Part shown: positions 1 through 6,549 of the stretch, one piece after another
Layout of the letters: each line of letters starts with the position of its first letter
Position numbering within the stretch: position 1 is the stretch's first letter
Assembly: GCA_032251045.1 (NCBI GenBank)
Contig: JAVVEW010000066.1
Span: 1-11,921, forward strand
Origin: JAVVEW01 sp032251045
Lineage (GTDB): Bacteria > Pseudomonadota > Gammaproteobacteria > Methylococcales > Methylomonadaceae
Direction: 5' to 3'
DNA length: 11,921 nucleotides
Notes under the pieces: model-generated
Told to the model about the DNA's origin: nothing
Database searches by the model: none
What the model saw: the letters and a program-made list of their open reading frames with translations, nothing else
Made by a program: the position numbers and the translations under genes

Positions 1-1
1 A

Positions 2-889
2 GCCGATCTGGACCAAGTGTTCGCGCCGGAGCTGGAAGGGTTGGATAGACAGCAAATCAAGGACTGGTACAACGGCTACAACTGGACCGGCGAGGCGGTG
101 TATAACCCCTTCGACCTGTTGCTGTTACTGCGCAATCGTCAATTCCGCGCCTACTGGTTTGAAACCGGCACGCCGACTTTTCTGATCGATGTACTCACCG
201 AACGCCACACCTTCAGCCCCAAGATCAGCGCCTGGCACGCCACCGAGGCGCTGTTATCGCGTTTTGATGTGGAGGACATGGCGACCGAGGCGCTGCTGTG
301 GCAGACCGGTTACCTGACCCTTCACGGCCAGCGCCAGATGGGGGCGCGCATCGAATATACCCTGGGTTATCCCAATCGGGAGGTGGAAAGCGCGCTCAAC
401 GAGGCTTTGCTCAGTCGGCTCTACGGTAATAGCAGTCTGGCCAGCGAGACAGTCAGCCATCTTTACGATACTTTGATGGCGGGTGATTTCGAGCAACTGC
501 ACCAGCACGTTGTCAGTCTCTACGCCAGCATCCCGCACGATTGGTATCGCAACAATCCCATCACTCAATACGAAGGCTACTGGGCCAGTGTGTTTTACAG
601 CCACTTTGCCGCTTTGGGGTTGGACATTCGCCTGGAGGACGCCACCAACGTTGGCCGGCTGGACATGACGTTGCTGTTCAACGGCCAGGTGTATTTGTTC
701 GAGTTCAAGGTGGTGGAACTGGCGCCCGAGGGCCGGGCGCTGGCGCAACTTAGGCTTAAGCATTATGCCGACAAGTATCAAGCACGCAACCAGCCAATTC
801 AGCTGATTGGCATCGAGTTCAGCAAGGAAGCGCGCAATCTGGTCGGTTTTGAAGTGGAAACCCTAGCTCAAAGCATGTCGCCCGGGTGA
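2..889 (+). CDS. AAA-ATPase-like / PD-(D/E)XK nuclease superfamily protein (DUF1703 type), 5' truncated
   Basis: The reading frame is open to the left edge and gives 295 visible residues; the start and the expected N-terminal ATPase half (Walker motifs) lie outside the window. The visible N-terminal part (DWYNGYNW, then YNPFDLLLLL and FETGTPTFL) matches the end of the AAA-ATPase-like domain (PF09820 type). The C-terminal part is a PD-(D/E)XK nuclease fold of the PF08011 type: GRLDM gives the metal-binding Asp (visible residue 221) and EFK gives Glu234 and Lys236, followed by the usual LKHYADKY helix. No residue of the visible catalytic set is missing. A GTG at position 17 is in frame but lies within the conserved domain, so it is not the true start. 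These proteins are widespread, often multicopy, and their cellular role is not established; DNA cleavage is inferred from the fold. The gene is convergent with the diguanylate cyclase gene downstream. Confidence 0.9.
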   Translation, partial: ADLDQVFAPELEGLDRQQIKDWYNGYNWTGEAVYNPFDLLLLLRNRQFRAYWFETGTPTFLIDVLTERHTFSPKISAWHATEALLSRFDVEDMATEALLWQTGYLTLHGQRQMGARIEYTLGYPNREVESALNEALLSRLYGNSSLASETVSHLYDTLMAGDFEQLHQHVVSLYASIPHDWYRNNPITQYEGYWASVFYSHFAALGLDIRLEDATNVGRLDMTLLFNGQVYLFEFKVVELAPEGRALAQLRLKHYADKYQARNQPIQLIGIEFSKEARNLVGFEVETLAQSMSPG

Positions 890-1029
890 CGCCTGGTGAT
901 CCCTTCCGGCATCGTGCCGCAGGGGGAATTTGCACCTCTTGGTGTTTCGGGATTTAAGGCGGGTCAAGGGTGGGAGGTGAACGGCCATGTCCCACCGAGG
1001 CGGGTAATGATTCAGGTGACTTTGCAACA
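890..1029. other. Convergent intergenic region with small hairpins
   Basis: This 140-base gap separates two genes that converge on it. It holds three small perfect inverted repeats: CGGCA/TGCCG at 907-919 (3-base loop), CACC/GGTG at 933-944 (4-base loop) and GGTGGGA/TCCCACC at 969-996 (14-base loop). None is followed by a clear T tract on either strand, so classical intrinsic terminators are not demonstrated. Transcription from both sides presumably ends here. I see no gene in it. Confidence 0.3.
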
Positions 1030-2616
1030 CTACCCGATGATACAGCGATTGCGGCCTTCGCGTTTGGCGCGATACAAAGCCTGGTCAGCGCGCTCAAAGA
1101 ACTGTTCAGCATTATCGTCTTGTACGAACTGGCTGATACCAAAGGAAATGGTGATTTTGATGGTTTTGCTTGCAGCGGCGAAGCGTGCCAACTCAACCTG
1201 TTGGCGCAATTTCTCGGCCAAGGTCAGTGCCGATTCCGCTTCGGTATTGGGCAGTAACATCACAAATTCCTCGCCGCCAAAACGGGCGACGAAATCGGTT
1301 TGCCGGCAGTGTTGTTTCAGTATGCTGGCAATGATTTTCAGGGTTTTGTCGCCGGCGCGGTGACCGAAGGTGTCGTTGATGTGTTTGAAATGGTCAATAT
1401 CGCAGATCATCAGGCTTAACGGTGCCTGATCACGTTGCCAGCGTGAAATTTCGTAGTTCAAGCGCTCATCGTAAGCACCGCGATTGGCCAGGCCGGTGAG
1501 CGGGTCATGCAAAGCCTGGTTATAGGCCAGCGCCAGCTGCATTTTGAGTTCTGAGGTTTCAGATTCCATGGCCTTGACTTTGTGGCTCATGTTTTGCAAT
1601 TGCTGACGTAAATGATCTTGGTCGTCTGTGCCATCGCGACGGCGTGTCTTTAACTCTTCAGCGAGCGTTTGCAGACGGTCATTGATCAGGCCTTTCAGGT
1701 CGGTCAACGATTGCGCTTGTTGTGAATCGGTCTGTAAGTCTCGCATTCTTTCCGTAAAGGATTGATCCCAGGCCAGGTCTCGCTCATTTTGTTCCGCCAG
1801 ACTGGATGAGGCACCTTGGGCGTCCAGGCTCAGAATGGACAATTGGTTGGTCAGTTGAGACAGGAAATTCTGCAAATCCTGCTGCTCGCTTTCAATTTGC
1901 ACTTTAACTTGCTGCAGAAACTGGGCACATTCGTCGAGTAGTTCTGTCAAGCCCTGGGCACTTGATGATTTGCTTAAACGGAGACGGTAGCTGTGGCAAT
2001 CCTGGATCAATCCTAAGGGAATGGGTAGGTTTTCCAGCATAATGGCCACGGCTTTGCCAATCAGGCCGGGTTCAAGGTTGCGTACCGCGCCGTTGGTGGC
2101 GGTTGCCGGGTTAGGTTGTGATCCAGACAGCATCAGCGGAACCGCCTGATCTAACGCCTTGAACAGGCTTTTCTGGTCGGCAAACGCGTCTGCCTGATAG
2201 CGTTGTTCAAGTGATTTCAGGCGCGCCAGCGTGGCCGGCTCTTCAGCATAGCCGGCCAGATATTCAAACAGGATATCCGCTTTAAGATTAGAGCTATGTT
2301 CGATTTCATGCTGCATGCAGGCCTTGGCTAAATCCTCAAGCGCCGCTTCCAGACGATCAACTTTAATGCCTTTGTTAATGGCCTGAAGGACGGTGTGCAA
2401 TGCGTCATCGATGACTGGATGCAGACCCTTGGCGACAGCGATCAGACGTTTAAGCGACTTGCTCAACAATTCATCACGCGCTAACAGCTTTTGTTCGGAA
2501 ATATCATACTGGTCTAAGAGATCCAGGTATTTCTCCTTCCATTTGTCGGCGGCTTTTTTGTCTTGGAACATGCTGTTCTTATTGAGAGTGATAAAGGCTT
2601 TGGCTTTACTGGTCAT
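1030..2616 (-). CDS. Diguanylate cyclase with long coiled-coil N-terminal region (GGDEF)
   Basis: Makes cyclic di-GMP from two GTP. With the ATG at 2616 the protein has 528 residues. The GGDEF domain spans about 365-528: HDPLTGLANR at 370, DIDHFKHIND near 406, and the active-site motif GGEEF at 447-451. An RQTD inhibitory site lies five residues before GGEEF, so product feedback is expected. Residues 1-360 are soluble, helix-rich and charged with no membrane segment. The N-terminal pattern (DKWKEKYLDLLDQ, then a helix and AKGLHPVIDDAL) resembles the N-terminal region of the Pseudomonas cyclase encoded beside dsbA (PA5487/DgcH); this is from memory. The start at 2616 overlaps the end of dsbA by 11 bases and lacks a Shine-Dalgarno sequence, which fits translational coupling. 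An in-frame ATG at 2706 would overlap dsbA by about 100 bases and is less likely; 2571 is another option. The input signal is unknown. Confidence 0.93.
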   Translation of the reverse strand: MTSKAKAFITLNKNSMFQDKKAADKWKEKYLDLLDQYDISEQKLLARDELLSKSLKRLIAVAKGLHPVIDDALHTVLQAINKGIKVDRLEAALEDLAKACMQHEIEHSSNLKADILFEYLAGYAEEPATLARLKSLEQRYQADAFADQKSLFKALDQAVPLMLSGSQPNPATATNGAVRNLEPGLIGKAVAIMLENLPIPLGLIQDCHSYRLRLSKSSSAQGLTELLDECAQFLQQVKVQIESEQQDLQNFLSQLTNQLSILSLDAQGASSSLAEQNERDLAWDQSFTERMRDLQTDSQQAQSLTDLKGLINDRLQTLAEELKTRRRDGTDDQDHLRQQLQNMSHKVKAMESETSELKMQLALAYNQALHDPLTGLANRGAYDERLNYEISRWQRDQAPLSLMICDIDHFKHINDTFGHRAGDKTLKIIASILKQHCRQTDFVARFGGEEFVMLLPNTEAESALTLAEKLRQQVELARFAAASKTIKITISFGISQFVQDDNAEQFFERADQALYRAKREGRNRCIIG

Positions 2617-3223
2617 GGGCGGATTCAAGCGCGATGAGTCGATCAAGAGCTTGCAGCATCTTGTCATGACCCTTTGCGATCGGACCTGAGGTTTTGTATT
2701 TGCCATTAATGACTAGCGTGGGCACGCCGGTGATGCCGTAGCGCGCCGGCAAGGACTTGGCCTGGCGTGTTTTGGAGTCAACCAGAAAAGAATGGTAAGC
2801 GGCTTTGAATGCCTCAGCATCGATGCCGTAAGTCTTGAAAAAAGCAATCAGTGCGCTTTCATCAGTCAGCTTGTTGCTTTTATTCTGAATGGTGTCGAAT
2901 AAATCCGCATGAACTTTATCTAAAACGCCTAAGGCTTCAGCGGTAAAAAATACCCGCGCATGATGTTCCCAGATGGCGCTGAACGCGGCCGGTTGTCGAA
3001 TGAATTCGACATTGTCCGGTTTGGTTTTCAACCATTGTTCAAGCAAAGGCTCCAGGCTGTAGCAGTGTGGGCAGCCATACCAGAAAAACTCGATGACCTC
3101 GATTTTATCCGGGTTGGCGGTAGGTTGTGGATTGGCCAGAACTTCATAGCCTTGTTGAGCATGAACATGGGTGGCCAGTAAAAGCGTCAGGCTGATAATA
3201 AAGCGGGTCAGTGTTTTGATCAT
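2606..3223 (-). CDS. dsbA: Thiol:disulfide interchange protein DsbA
   Basis: Periplasmic oxidase that introduces disulfide bonds into exported proteins and is reoxidised by DsbB. The protein has 205 residues. A signal peptide (MIKTLTRF, hydrophobic core, then THVHA) probably ends at residue 22. The thioredoxin-fold active site is CPHC at 51-54 within EFFWYGCPHC, the classical DsbA dipeptide. The cis-proline loop GVPT is at 166-169 (Pro168). Length and layout are normal for DsbA. The ATG at 3223 has a good ribosome binding site (AAGGAG, six bases before the start). The gene lies 11 bases after the cytochrome c4 stop and overlaps the following cyclase gene. The order engB, c4, dsbA, cyclase is known from Pseudomonas, which supports orthology with the main DsbA rather than a specialised paralogue. 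Confidence 0.96.
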   Translation of the reverse strand: MIKTLTRFIISLTLLLATHVHAQQGYEVLANPQPTANPDKIEVIEFFWYGCPHCYSLEPLLEQWLKTKPDNVEFIRQPAAFSAIWEHHARVFFTAEALGVLDKVHADLFDTIQNKSNKLTDESALIAFFKTYGIDAEAFKAAYHSFLVDSKTRQAKSLPARYGITGVPTLVINGKYKTSGPIAKGHDKMLQALDRLIALESAHDQ

Positions 3224-3229
3224 GATGGG

Positions 3230-3235
3230 CTCCTT
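3230..3235 (-). promoter_or_regulatory. dsbA ribosome binding site touching the cytochrome c4 stop codon
   Basis: Read on the minus strand, AAGGAG lies six bases before the dsbA ATG. Its first base is also the last base of the TAA stop codon of the cytochrome c4 gene (3235-3237). Ribosomes finishing c4 would sit directly on the dsbA initiation site, so the two are probably co-translated from one message. Confidence 0.8.
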
Positions 3236-3933
3236 TATCGAACGTTCATTTCAGCAAGATAGTGGGCGATAGCCTGAATTTGTTGGTCGGTCATCTTAAC
3301 GGCAATCATGTGCATCATGTTGTCGGGGTTGTTGCTGCGCACGCCGGCCTTGAAATCTTTTAGGGACTGTTCCAGGTAGTCGGCATGTTGACCACGCAGC
3401 GCCGGAAAGCCAGCCGGGCGATTGCCTTCGCCATAAGGGCCATGACAGGCGATACAAGCGGAAATTTCCCGCTTAAGGTCGCCGTTACGGTACAAATCTC
3501 GCCCCTTTGCCAGGGTTTGTTGCCATTCAGCTTGCAGGGCTTGTTCACGCGCTTCACGCTCTGGCCCGGACAGCTCTTCAGCCTCGTCATCATCCAGCGT
3601 CAACGTGCGAGCTGGGTTGCCAGAGACTTTCTGATTGGCGTAAAAAGCGGCCAGGTCGGCCATGTCTTTGTCGCTTAAGCCGCCGGCCAATGCGTTCATC
3701 ATGCTGTTCTGGCGTGCGCCGGATTTGAACGCACGCAGTTGCGCCAGTAAATAATTTTCATGCTGTTGCGCCAATTTTGGAAATGCTGCCACCAGGCTGT
3801 TGCCATCGTCACCATGACAGCCCGCACAGGCAGCCGCTTTTTCTTTGCCGACGACAGCTTTGCCTTCCGCAAAAGCCGGATTAACCATCACTAAGCCCAG
3901 CAAAAACCATAGCCATCTTATGTTACTATTCAT
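3235..3933 (-). CDS. Dihaem cytochrome c4
   Basis: Periplasmic, probably membrane-associated electron carrier that typically feeds terminal oxidases. With the ATG at 3933 the protein has 232 residues; this start has GAGG eight bases upstream, better than the in-frame ATG at 3954. A signal peptide ends at PAFA (residue 22). There are two haem c motifs, CAGCH at 36-40 and CIACH at 160-164, in two related cytochrome c domains. Candidate distal Met ligands lie in NSMMNAL (78-79) and DNMMHM (206-209). Each domain ends with the usual Ala-rich helix (DLAAFYANQ; AIAHYLAEM). The linker between the domains (about 106-143) is longer than I expect for c4 and is strongly acidic and then helical (LDDDEAEEL). 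It is the first gene of the c4-dsbA-cyclase set. The maturation of its two CxxCH motifs needs the Ccm system, not seen here. Confidence 0.93.
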   Translation of the reverse strand: MNSNIRWLWFLLGLVMVNPAFAEGKAVVGKEKAAACAGCHGDDGNSLVAAFPKLAQQHENYLLAQLRAFKSGARQNSMMNALAGGLSDKDMADLAAFYANQKVSGNPARTLTLDDDEAEELSGPEREAREQALQAEWQQTLAKGRDLYRNGDLKREISACIACHGPYGEGNRPAGFPALRGQHADYLEQSLKDFKAGVRSNNPDNMMHMIAVKMTDQQIQAIAHYLAEMNVR

Positions 3934-4061
3934 TATGATTACCTCTATGAACAACAGCGTATTAGCGCAACCCCTGGTTTGATCCAGACACTGTCCGGGT
4001 TATTCGGGTTTACGGCATCCTCAAAAAAACCTGGCTCATTCTACTCCAAAAATACCAACGC
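3934..4061. promoter_or_regulatory. Divergent promoter region between cytochrome c4 and engB
   Basis: This 128-base gap separates two divergently read genes and must hold the promoter of the c4-dsbA-cyclase set and that of engB. I could not pick convincing -35/-10 pairs on either strand. An AGAGGT ribosome binding site for c4 is visible at 3941-3946 (minus strand). No clear Shine-Dalgarno precedes the engB ATG. Confidence 0.5.
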
Positions 4062-4700
4062 ATGATAAATCAACCGGCCGAAGAGGCGCATCGTAAGCTG
4101 TTCCAAAGCATTGCATTTATGACCAGCGCTCCAGATCTTATGCGTGCGCCCGAAGACAGTGGCCGGGAAATCGCTTTCGCCGGCCGTTCCAATGCCGGTA
4201 AGTCCAGCGCCCTGAATGTATTGGCGCAGCAGAAAAATCTGGCGCGTATCAGTAAAACACCGGGGCGCACGCAGTTATTGAATTTTTTTAGCTTGAGCGA
4301 TGACCGGCGGCTGGTAGACTTGCCCGGTTATGGTTACGCCAAAGTGCCAGAGGCTGTCAAGGCGCAATGGCAGAACGCCATGGCCGAATACCTCACTGGG
4401 CGGGAATCATTGTGCGGCATTGTGCTGATTATGGATATCCGTCATCCATTGACTGAATTTGACTGGCAGATGGTGGACTGGTGTCAAGAAGGCGGCTTGC
4501 AACTGCATATCCTGCTGACTAAAGCCGATAAACTGAAATATGGCGCTGGCCGCAATGTTTTGCTTAAAGTGGAAAAAAACCTGCGTGATATGAATTGCGC
4601 GGCTACTGTGCAATTGTTTTCCGCACTTAAAAAAACCGGTCTCGATCAGGCCCGGGCCACGATTTATCCCTGGCTTTACCCTGAACCCGGTCAGGGGTGA
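4062..4700 (+). CDS. engB: Ribosome biogenesis GTP-binding protein EngB (YsxC/YihA)
   Basis: TRAFAC-class GTPase needed for assembly of the large ribosomal subunit; the family is usually essential. The protein has 212 residues. All five G motifs are present in order: G1 GRSNAGKS at 41-48, G2 TPGRTQ at 66-71, G3 DLPG at 86-89 (followed by YGYAKV), G4 TKAD at 153-156 and G5 SALKKTG at 187-193. The N-terminal SAPD-x-PEDSGREIAFAG context is typical of EngB. The ATG at 4062 lacks a good ribosome binding site; an in-frame ATG at 4119 would leave only a few residues before the conserved SAPD, so 4062 is preferred but not certain. It stands alone on the plus strand, divergent from cytochrome c4, as in Pseudomonas, and is separated from cysH by 69 bases. 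Confidence 0.96.
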   Translation: MINQPAEEAHRKLFQSIAFMTSAPDLMRAPEDSGREIAFAGRSNAGKSSALNVLAQQKNLARISKTPGRTQLLNFFSLSDDRRLVDLPGYGYAKVPEAVKAQWQNAMAEYLTGRESLCGIVLIMDIRHPLTEFDWQMVDWCQEGGLQLHILLTKADKLKYGAGRNVLLKVEKNLRDMNCAATVQLFSALKKTGLDQARATIYPWLYPEPGQG

Positions 4701-4713
4701 TGGGTATTTCCCG

Positions 4714-4728
4714 GGCGGTTTTGCCGCC
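4714..4728 (+). other. Small GC-rich hairpin after engB
   Basis: GGCGG/CCGCC form a perfect 5-base-pair stem with a 5-base TTTTG loop just after the engB stop. The following bases (AGCACGGC) contain no T tract, so it is at best a weak or factor-dependent terminator. Confidence 0.25.
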
Positions 4729-4769
4729 AGCACGGCATAAACATCAGGAAAAAGAATAAATTATTGAAT

Positions 4770-5495
4770 ATGACCACATTGACTCTCGACGATAGGCAAC
4801 AACAACTCAAAGGCAAAAATCCCCGCGCCATTCTTAAAGTGGCGTTGCAGGCATTTGACCAAATCGCGCTTTCTTTCAGCGGCGCCGAAGATGTGGTATT
4901 GATCGATCTGGCGGTGAAGCTCAAACCCGATATCGCGGTGTTTTGCCTGGACACCGGCCGTCTGCCCCCGGAAACCTACCGTTTTCTGGATAAAGTGCGC
5001 GAGCATTACCGCATCGATCTGGACATTTTATCGCCTGACCCTGAACAACTTGAGCCGATGGTGCGCGAGAAAGGCTTGTTTAGTTTCTACCGGGACGGCC
5101 ATCAGGAGTGCTGCGGCATCCGCAAAGTCCAGCCCCTGAAACGCAAACTGGCCACGCTGGACGCCTGGATCACCGGCCAGCGCCGGGATCAAAGCCTGGA
5201 CACCCGCCAGCAACTGGCCGAAGTCGAAGCCGATACCGCGTTCGCGGCACCGGGCCGGGAGCTCTACAAATTCAATCCCCTGGCCAACTGGACTTCGGCC
5301 CAGGTCTGGGATCATATCCTGAGCAACAACGTACCGTACAACGCGCTGCACGAACAAGGCTTTATCAGCATCGGTTGCGAACCCTGTACCCGCCCGGTCA
5401 GGCCCAACGAACATGAACGCGCCGGTCGCTGGTGGTGGGAAGAGGCCACCAAAAAAGAATGCGGCCTGCATAGCGGCAATCTGAACGCGGAGTAA
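4770..5495 (+). CDS. cysH: Assimilatory adenylyl-sulfate (APS) reductase, CysH family
   Basis: Reduces activated sulfate to sulfite with thioredoxin in cysteine biosynthesis, in the cytoplasm. The protein has 241 residues from the ATG at 4770; a TTG six bases earlier is an alternative. Nucleotide-binding residues lie in SFSGAED (36-42) and LDTGRLPPET (60-69). The paired cysteines C114-C115 (ECCGIRK) and C203/C206 (IGCEPC) are the four ligands of the [4Fe-4S] cluster that separates APS reductases from cluster-free PAPS reductases such as the E. coli enzyme. The C-terminal ECGLH motif carries the catalytic Cys231. The cell therefore probably reduces APS directly, without APS kinase. No cysD, cysN or cysI is next to it; instead lpxD follows after three bases, and the last codons of cysH contain the lpxD ribosome binding site. 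The AGGA at 4746-4749 is far from both possible starts, so initiation looks weak. Confidence 0.94.
   Translation: MTTLTLDDRQQQLKGKNPRAILKVALQAFDQIALSFSGAEDVVLIDLAVKLKPDIAVFCLDTGRLPPETYRFLDKVREHYRIDLDILSPDPEQLEPMVREKGLFSFYRDGHQECCGIRKVQPLKRKLATLDAWITGQRRDQSLDTRQQLAEVEADTAFAAPGRELYKFNPLANWTSAQVWDHILSNNVPYNALHEQGFISIGCEPCTRPVRPNEHERAGRWWWEEATKKECGLHSGNLNAE
5489..5492 (+). promoter_or_regulatory. lpxD ribosome binding site inside the end of cysH
   Basis: GGAG ends immediately before the cysH TAA stop (5493-5495) and lies six bases before the lpxD ATG at 5499. This ties lpxD initiation to cysH translation. Confidence 0.75.
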
Positions 5496-5498
5496 GTC

Positions 5499-6548
5499 AT
5501 GGCCATCACACTGACCGAGCTGGTCGATCGTTTGGGCGTAACCGTGGACAACCCCCTGCCAGGCGAGGTCTGGTTACAGCGTGCCGCCGCACTGGACGAG
5601 GCCGGCGACGGCGATCTGGTGTTTCTGGGGCAGGCGAGGCTCAAAGACAAAATTACCGATTGCAAGGCCACGGCCTGTCTGATCAAGCCGGAATATCTGC
5701 CTGAAACCCGGCCTGAGAACTTAGCTTTTCTGCTCACCGAAGACCCGGAACGAGTCTTTATCGAAGCGTTGCGTATCCTTTACCCCGCGCCCACCTTCAG
5801 CCCCGGCATTCACGCCACGGCCGTGGTCGATAACGATGCGCAGTTGGCGGATTCGGTGCATATTGATGCGCATGTCCGCATTCACGCAGGCGTTGAAATC
5901 GGCGCGGGCAGCGCCATTCTGGCCGGCGCGGTGATTGGTGAAAACGTCAGCATCGGCGAAAACTGTGTGCTTCATCCGCGGGTGGTGATTTATCCCAACG
6001 CCGTGATCGGCGATAACGTCATCATTCATGCCGGGGCGGTGATCGGTGCCGATGGTTTTGGCTATAAACTGCGCGATGGCCGACATATCAAAATGCCGCA
6101 TGTCGGTAGGGTCAGAATTGAAAACGATGTCGAAATCGGCGCGGGCACCACCATCGACCGCGCCACCCTGGGCGAAACCATGATCGGCCAAGGCACCAAA
6201 ATCGACAACCTGGTGCAGATCGGCCATAACAACCGTATCGGAAACCATGTCATTATCTGCGGTCAAACCGGCATTTCCGGCTCCTGCCGAATTGATGATT
6301 ACGCCGTGCTGGCCGGTAGCGTGGGTCTGGCCGATCACGTTCATATCGGCGCGCAAAGCGTGATCATGGCCCGCTCCGGCGTGGCCGGTGATGTACCGGC
6401 TAAGGCGCAGATGTTCGGCAGCCCGGCCAAGGACAAAAAAACCGCCTGGCAGGAGCTGGCCGCCATCGCCCGTCTGCCGAAACTCTTGCAAAAAATCAAA
6501 ACCTTAGAGCAACGCCTGAACGCTTTGGAAGAGCTGGCCAACGACTGA
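5499..6548 (+). CDS. lpxD: UDP-3-O-acylglucosamine N-acyltransferase LpxD
   Basis: Third step of lipid A synthesis: transfers a 3-hydroxyacyl chain from acyl carrier protein to the 2-amine of UDP-3-O-acylglucosamine, in the cytoplasm as a homotrimer. The protein has 349 residues, normal for LpxD. Residues 1-100 form the uridine-binding N-terminal domain. Residues 103-300 are hexapeptide repeats of the left-handed beta helix (IGAGSAIL, IGENVSIGENC, IGDNVIIHAGAVIG and others). The LpxD signature DGFGYKL is at 185-191, and His243 in QIGHNNRIG corresponds to the catalytic His239 of E. coli LpxD. A C-terminal helix (LLQKIKTLEQRLNALEEL) is the usual LpxD coiled helix. The acyl-chain length cannot be read reliably. 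The location is unusual: it lies between cysH and a DNA helicase gene, not in the bamA-skp-lpxD-fabZ-lpxA cluster, so it may be a second copy. It ends one base before the helicase ATG. Confidence 0.95.
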   Translation: MAITLTELVDRLGVTVDNPLPGEVWLQRAAALDEAGDGDLVFLGQARLKDKITDCKATACLIKPEYLPETRPENLAFLLTEDPERVFIEALRILYPAPTFSPGIHATAVVDNDAQLADSVHIDAHVRIHAGVEIGAGSAILAGAVIGENVSIGENCVLHPRVVIYPNAVIGDNVIIHAGAVIGADGFGYKLRDGRHIKMPHVGRVRIENDVEIGAGTTIDRATLGETMIGQGTKIDNLVQIGHNNRIGNHVIICGQTGISGSCRIDDYAVLAGSVGLADHVHIGAQSVIMARSGVAGDVPAKAQMFGSPAKDKKTAWQELAAIARLPKLLQKIKTLEQRLNALEELAND

Positions 6549-6549
6549 C

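Noticed and set aside
254..781. Minus-strand open frame of 175 codons opposite the nuclease gene.
   Set aside because: It overlaps fully with the conserved nuclease domain and shows no family signature or ribosome binding site.
896..1363. Open frame on the plus strand across the intergenic region and the end of the cyclase gene.
   Set aside because: It lies mostly antisense to the conserved GGDEF domain, and its translation has no recognisable motif.
2617..2706. Longer N-terminus for the diguanylate cyclase from the ATG at 2706.
   Set aside because: It would overlap dsbA by about 100 bases, and the extra 30 residues look like a frame-shifted dsbA end, without a ribosome binding site.
3961..4040. 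Short inverted repeat CTGG/CCAG and an A-rich run between cytochrome c4 and engB as a terminator.
   Set aside because: The flanking genes are divergent, so no transcript should end here, and the 4-base stem is too short.
5721..6491. Long open frame on the minus strand (256 codons) opposite lpxD.
   Set aside because: It is antisense to the hexapeptide repeats, whose biased codons keep the opposite frame open; its His/Asp-rich translation is the mirror of those repeats.
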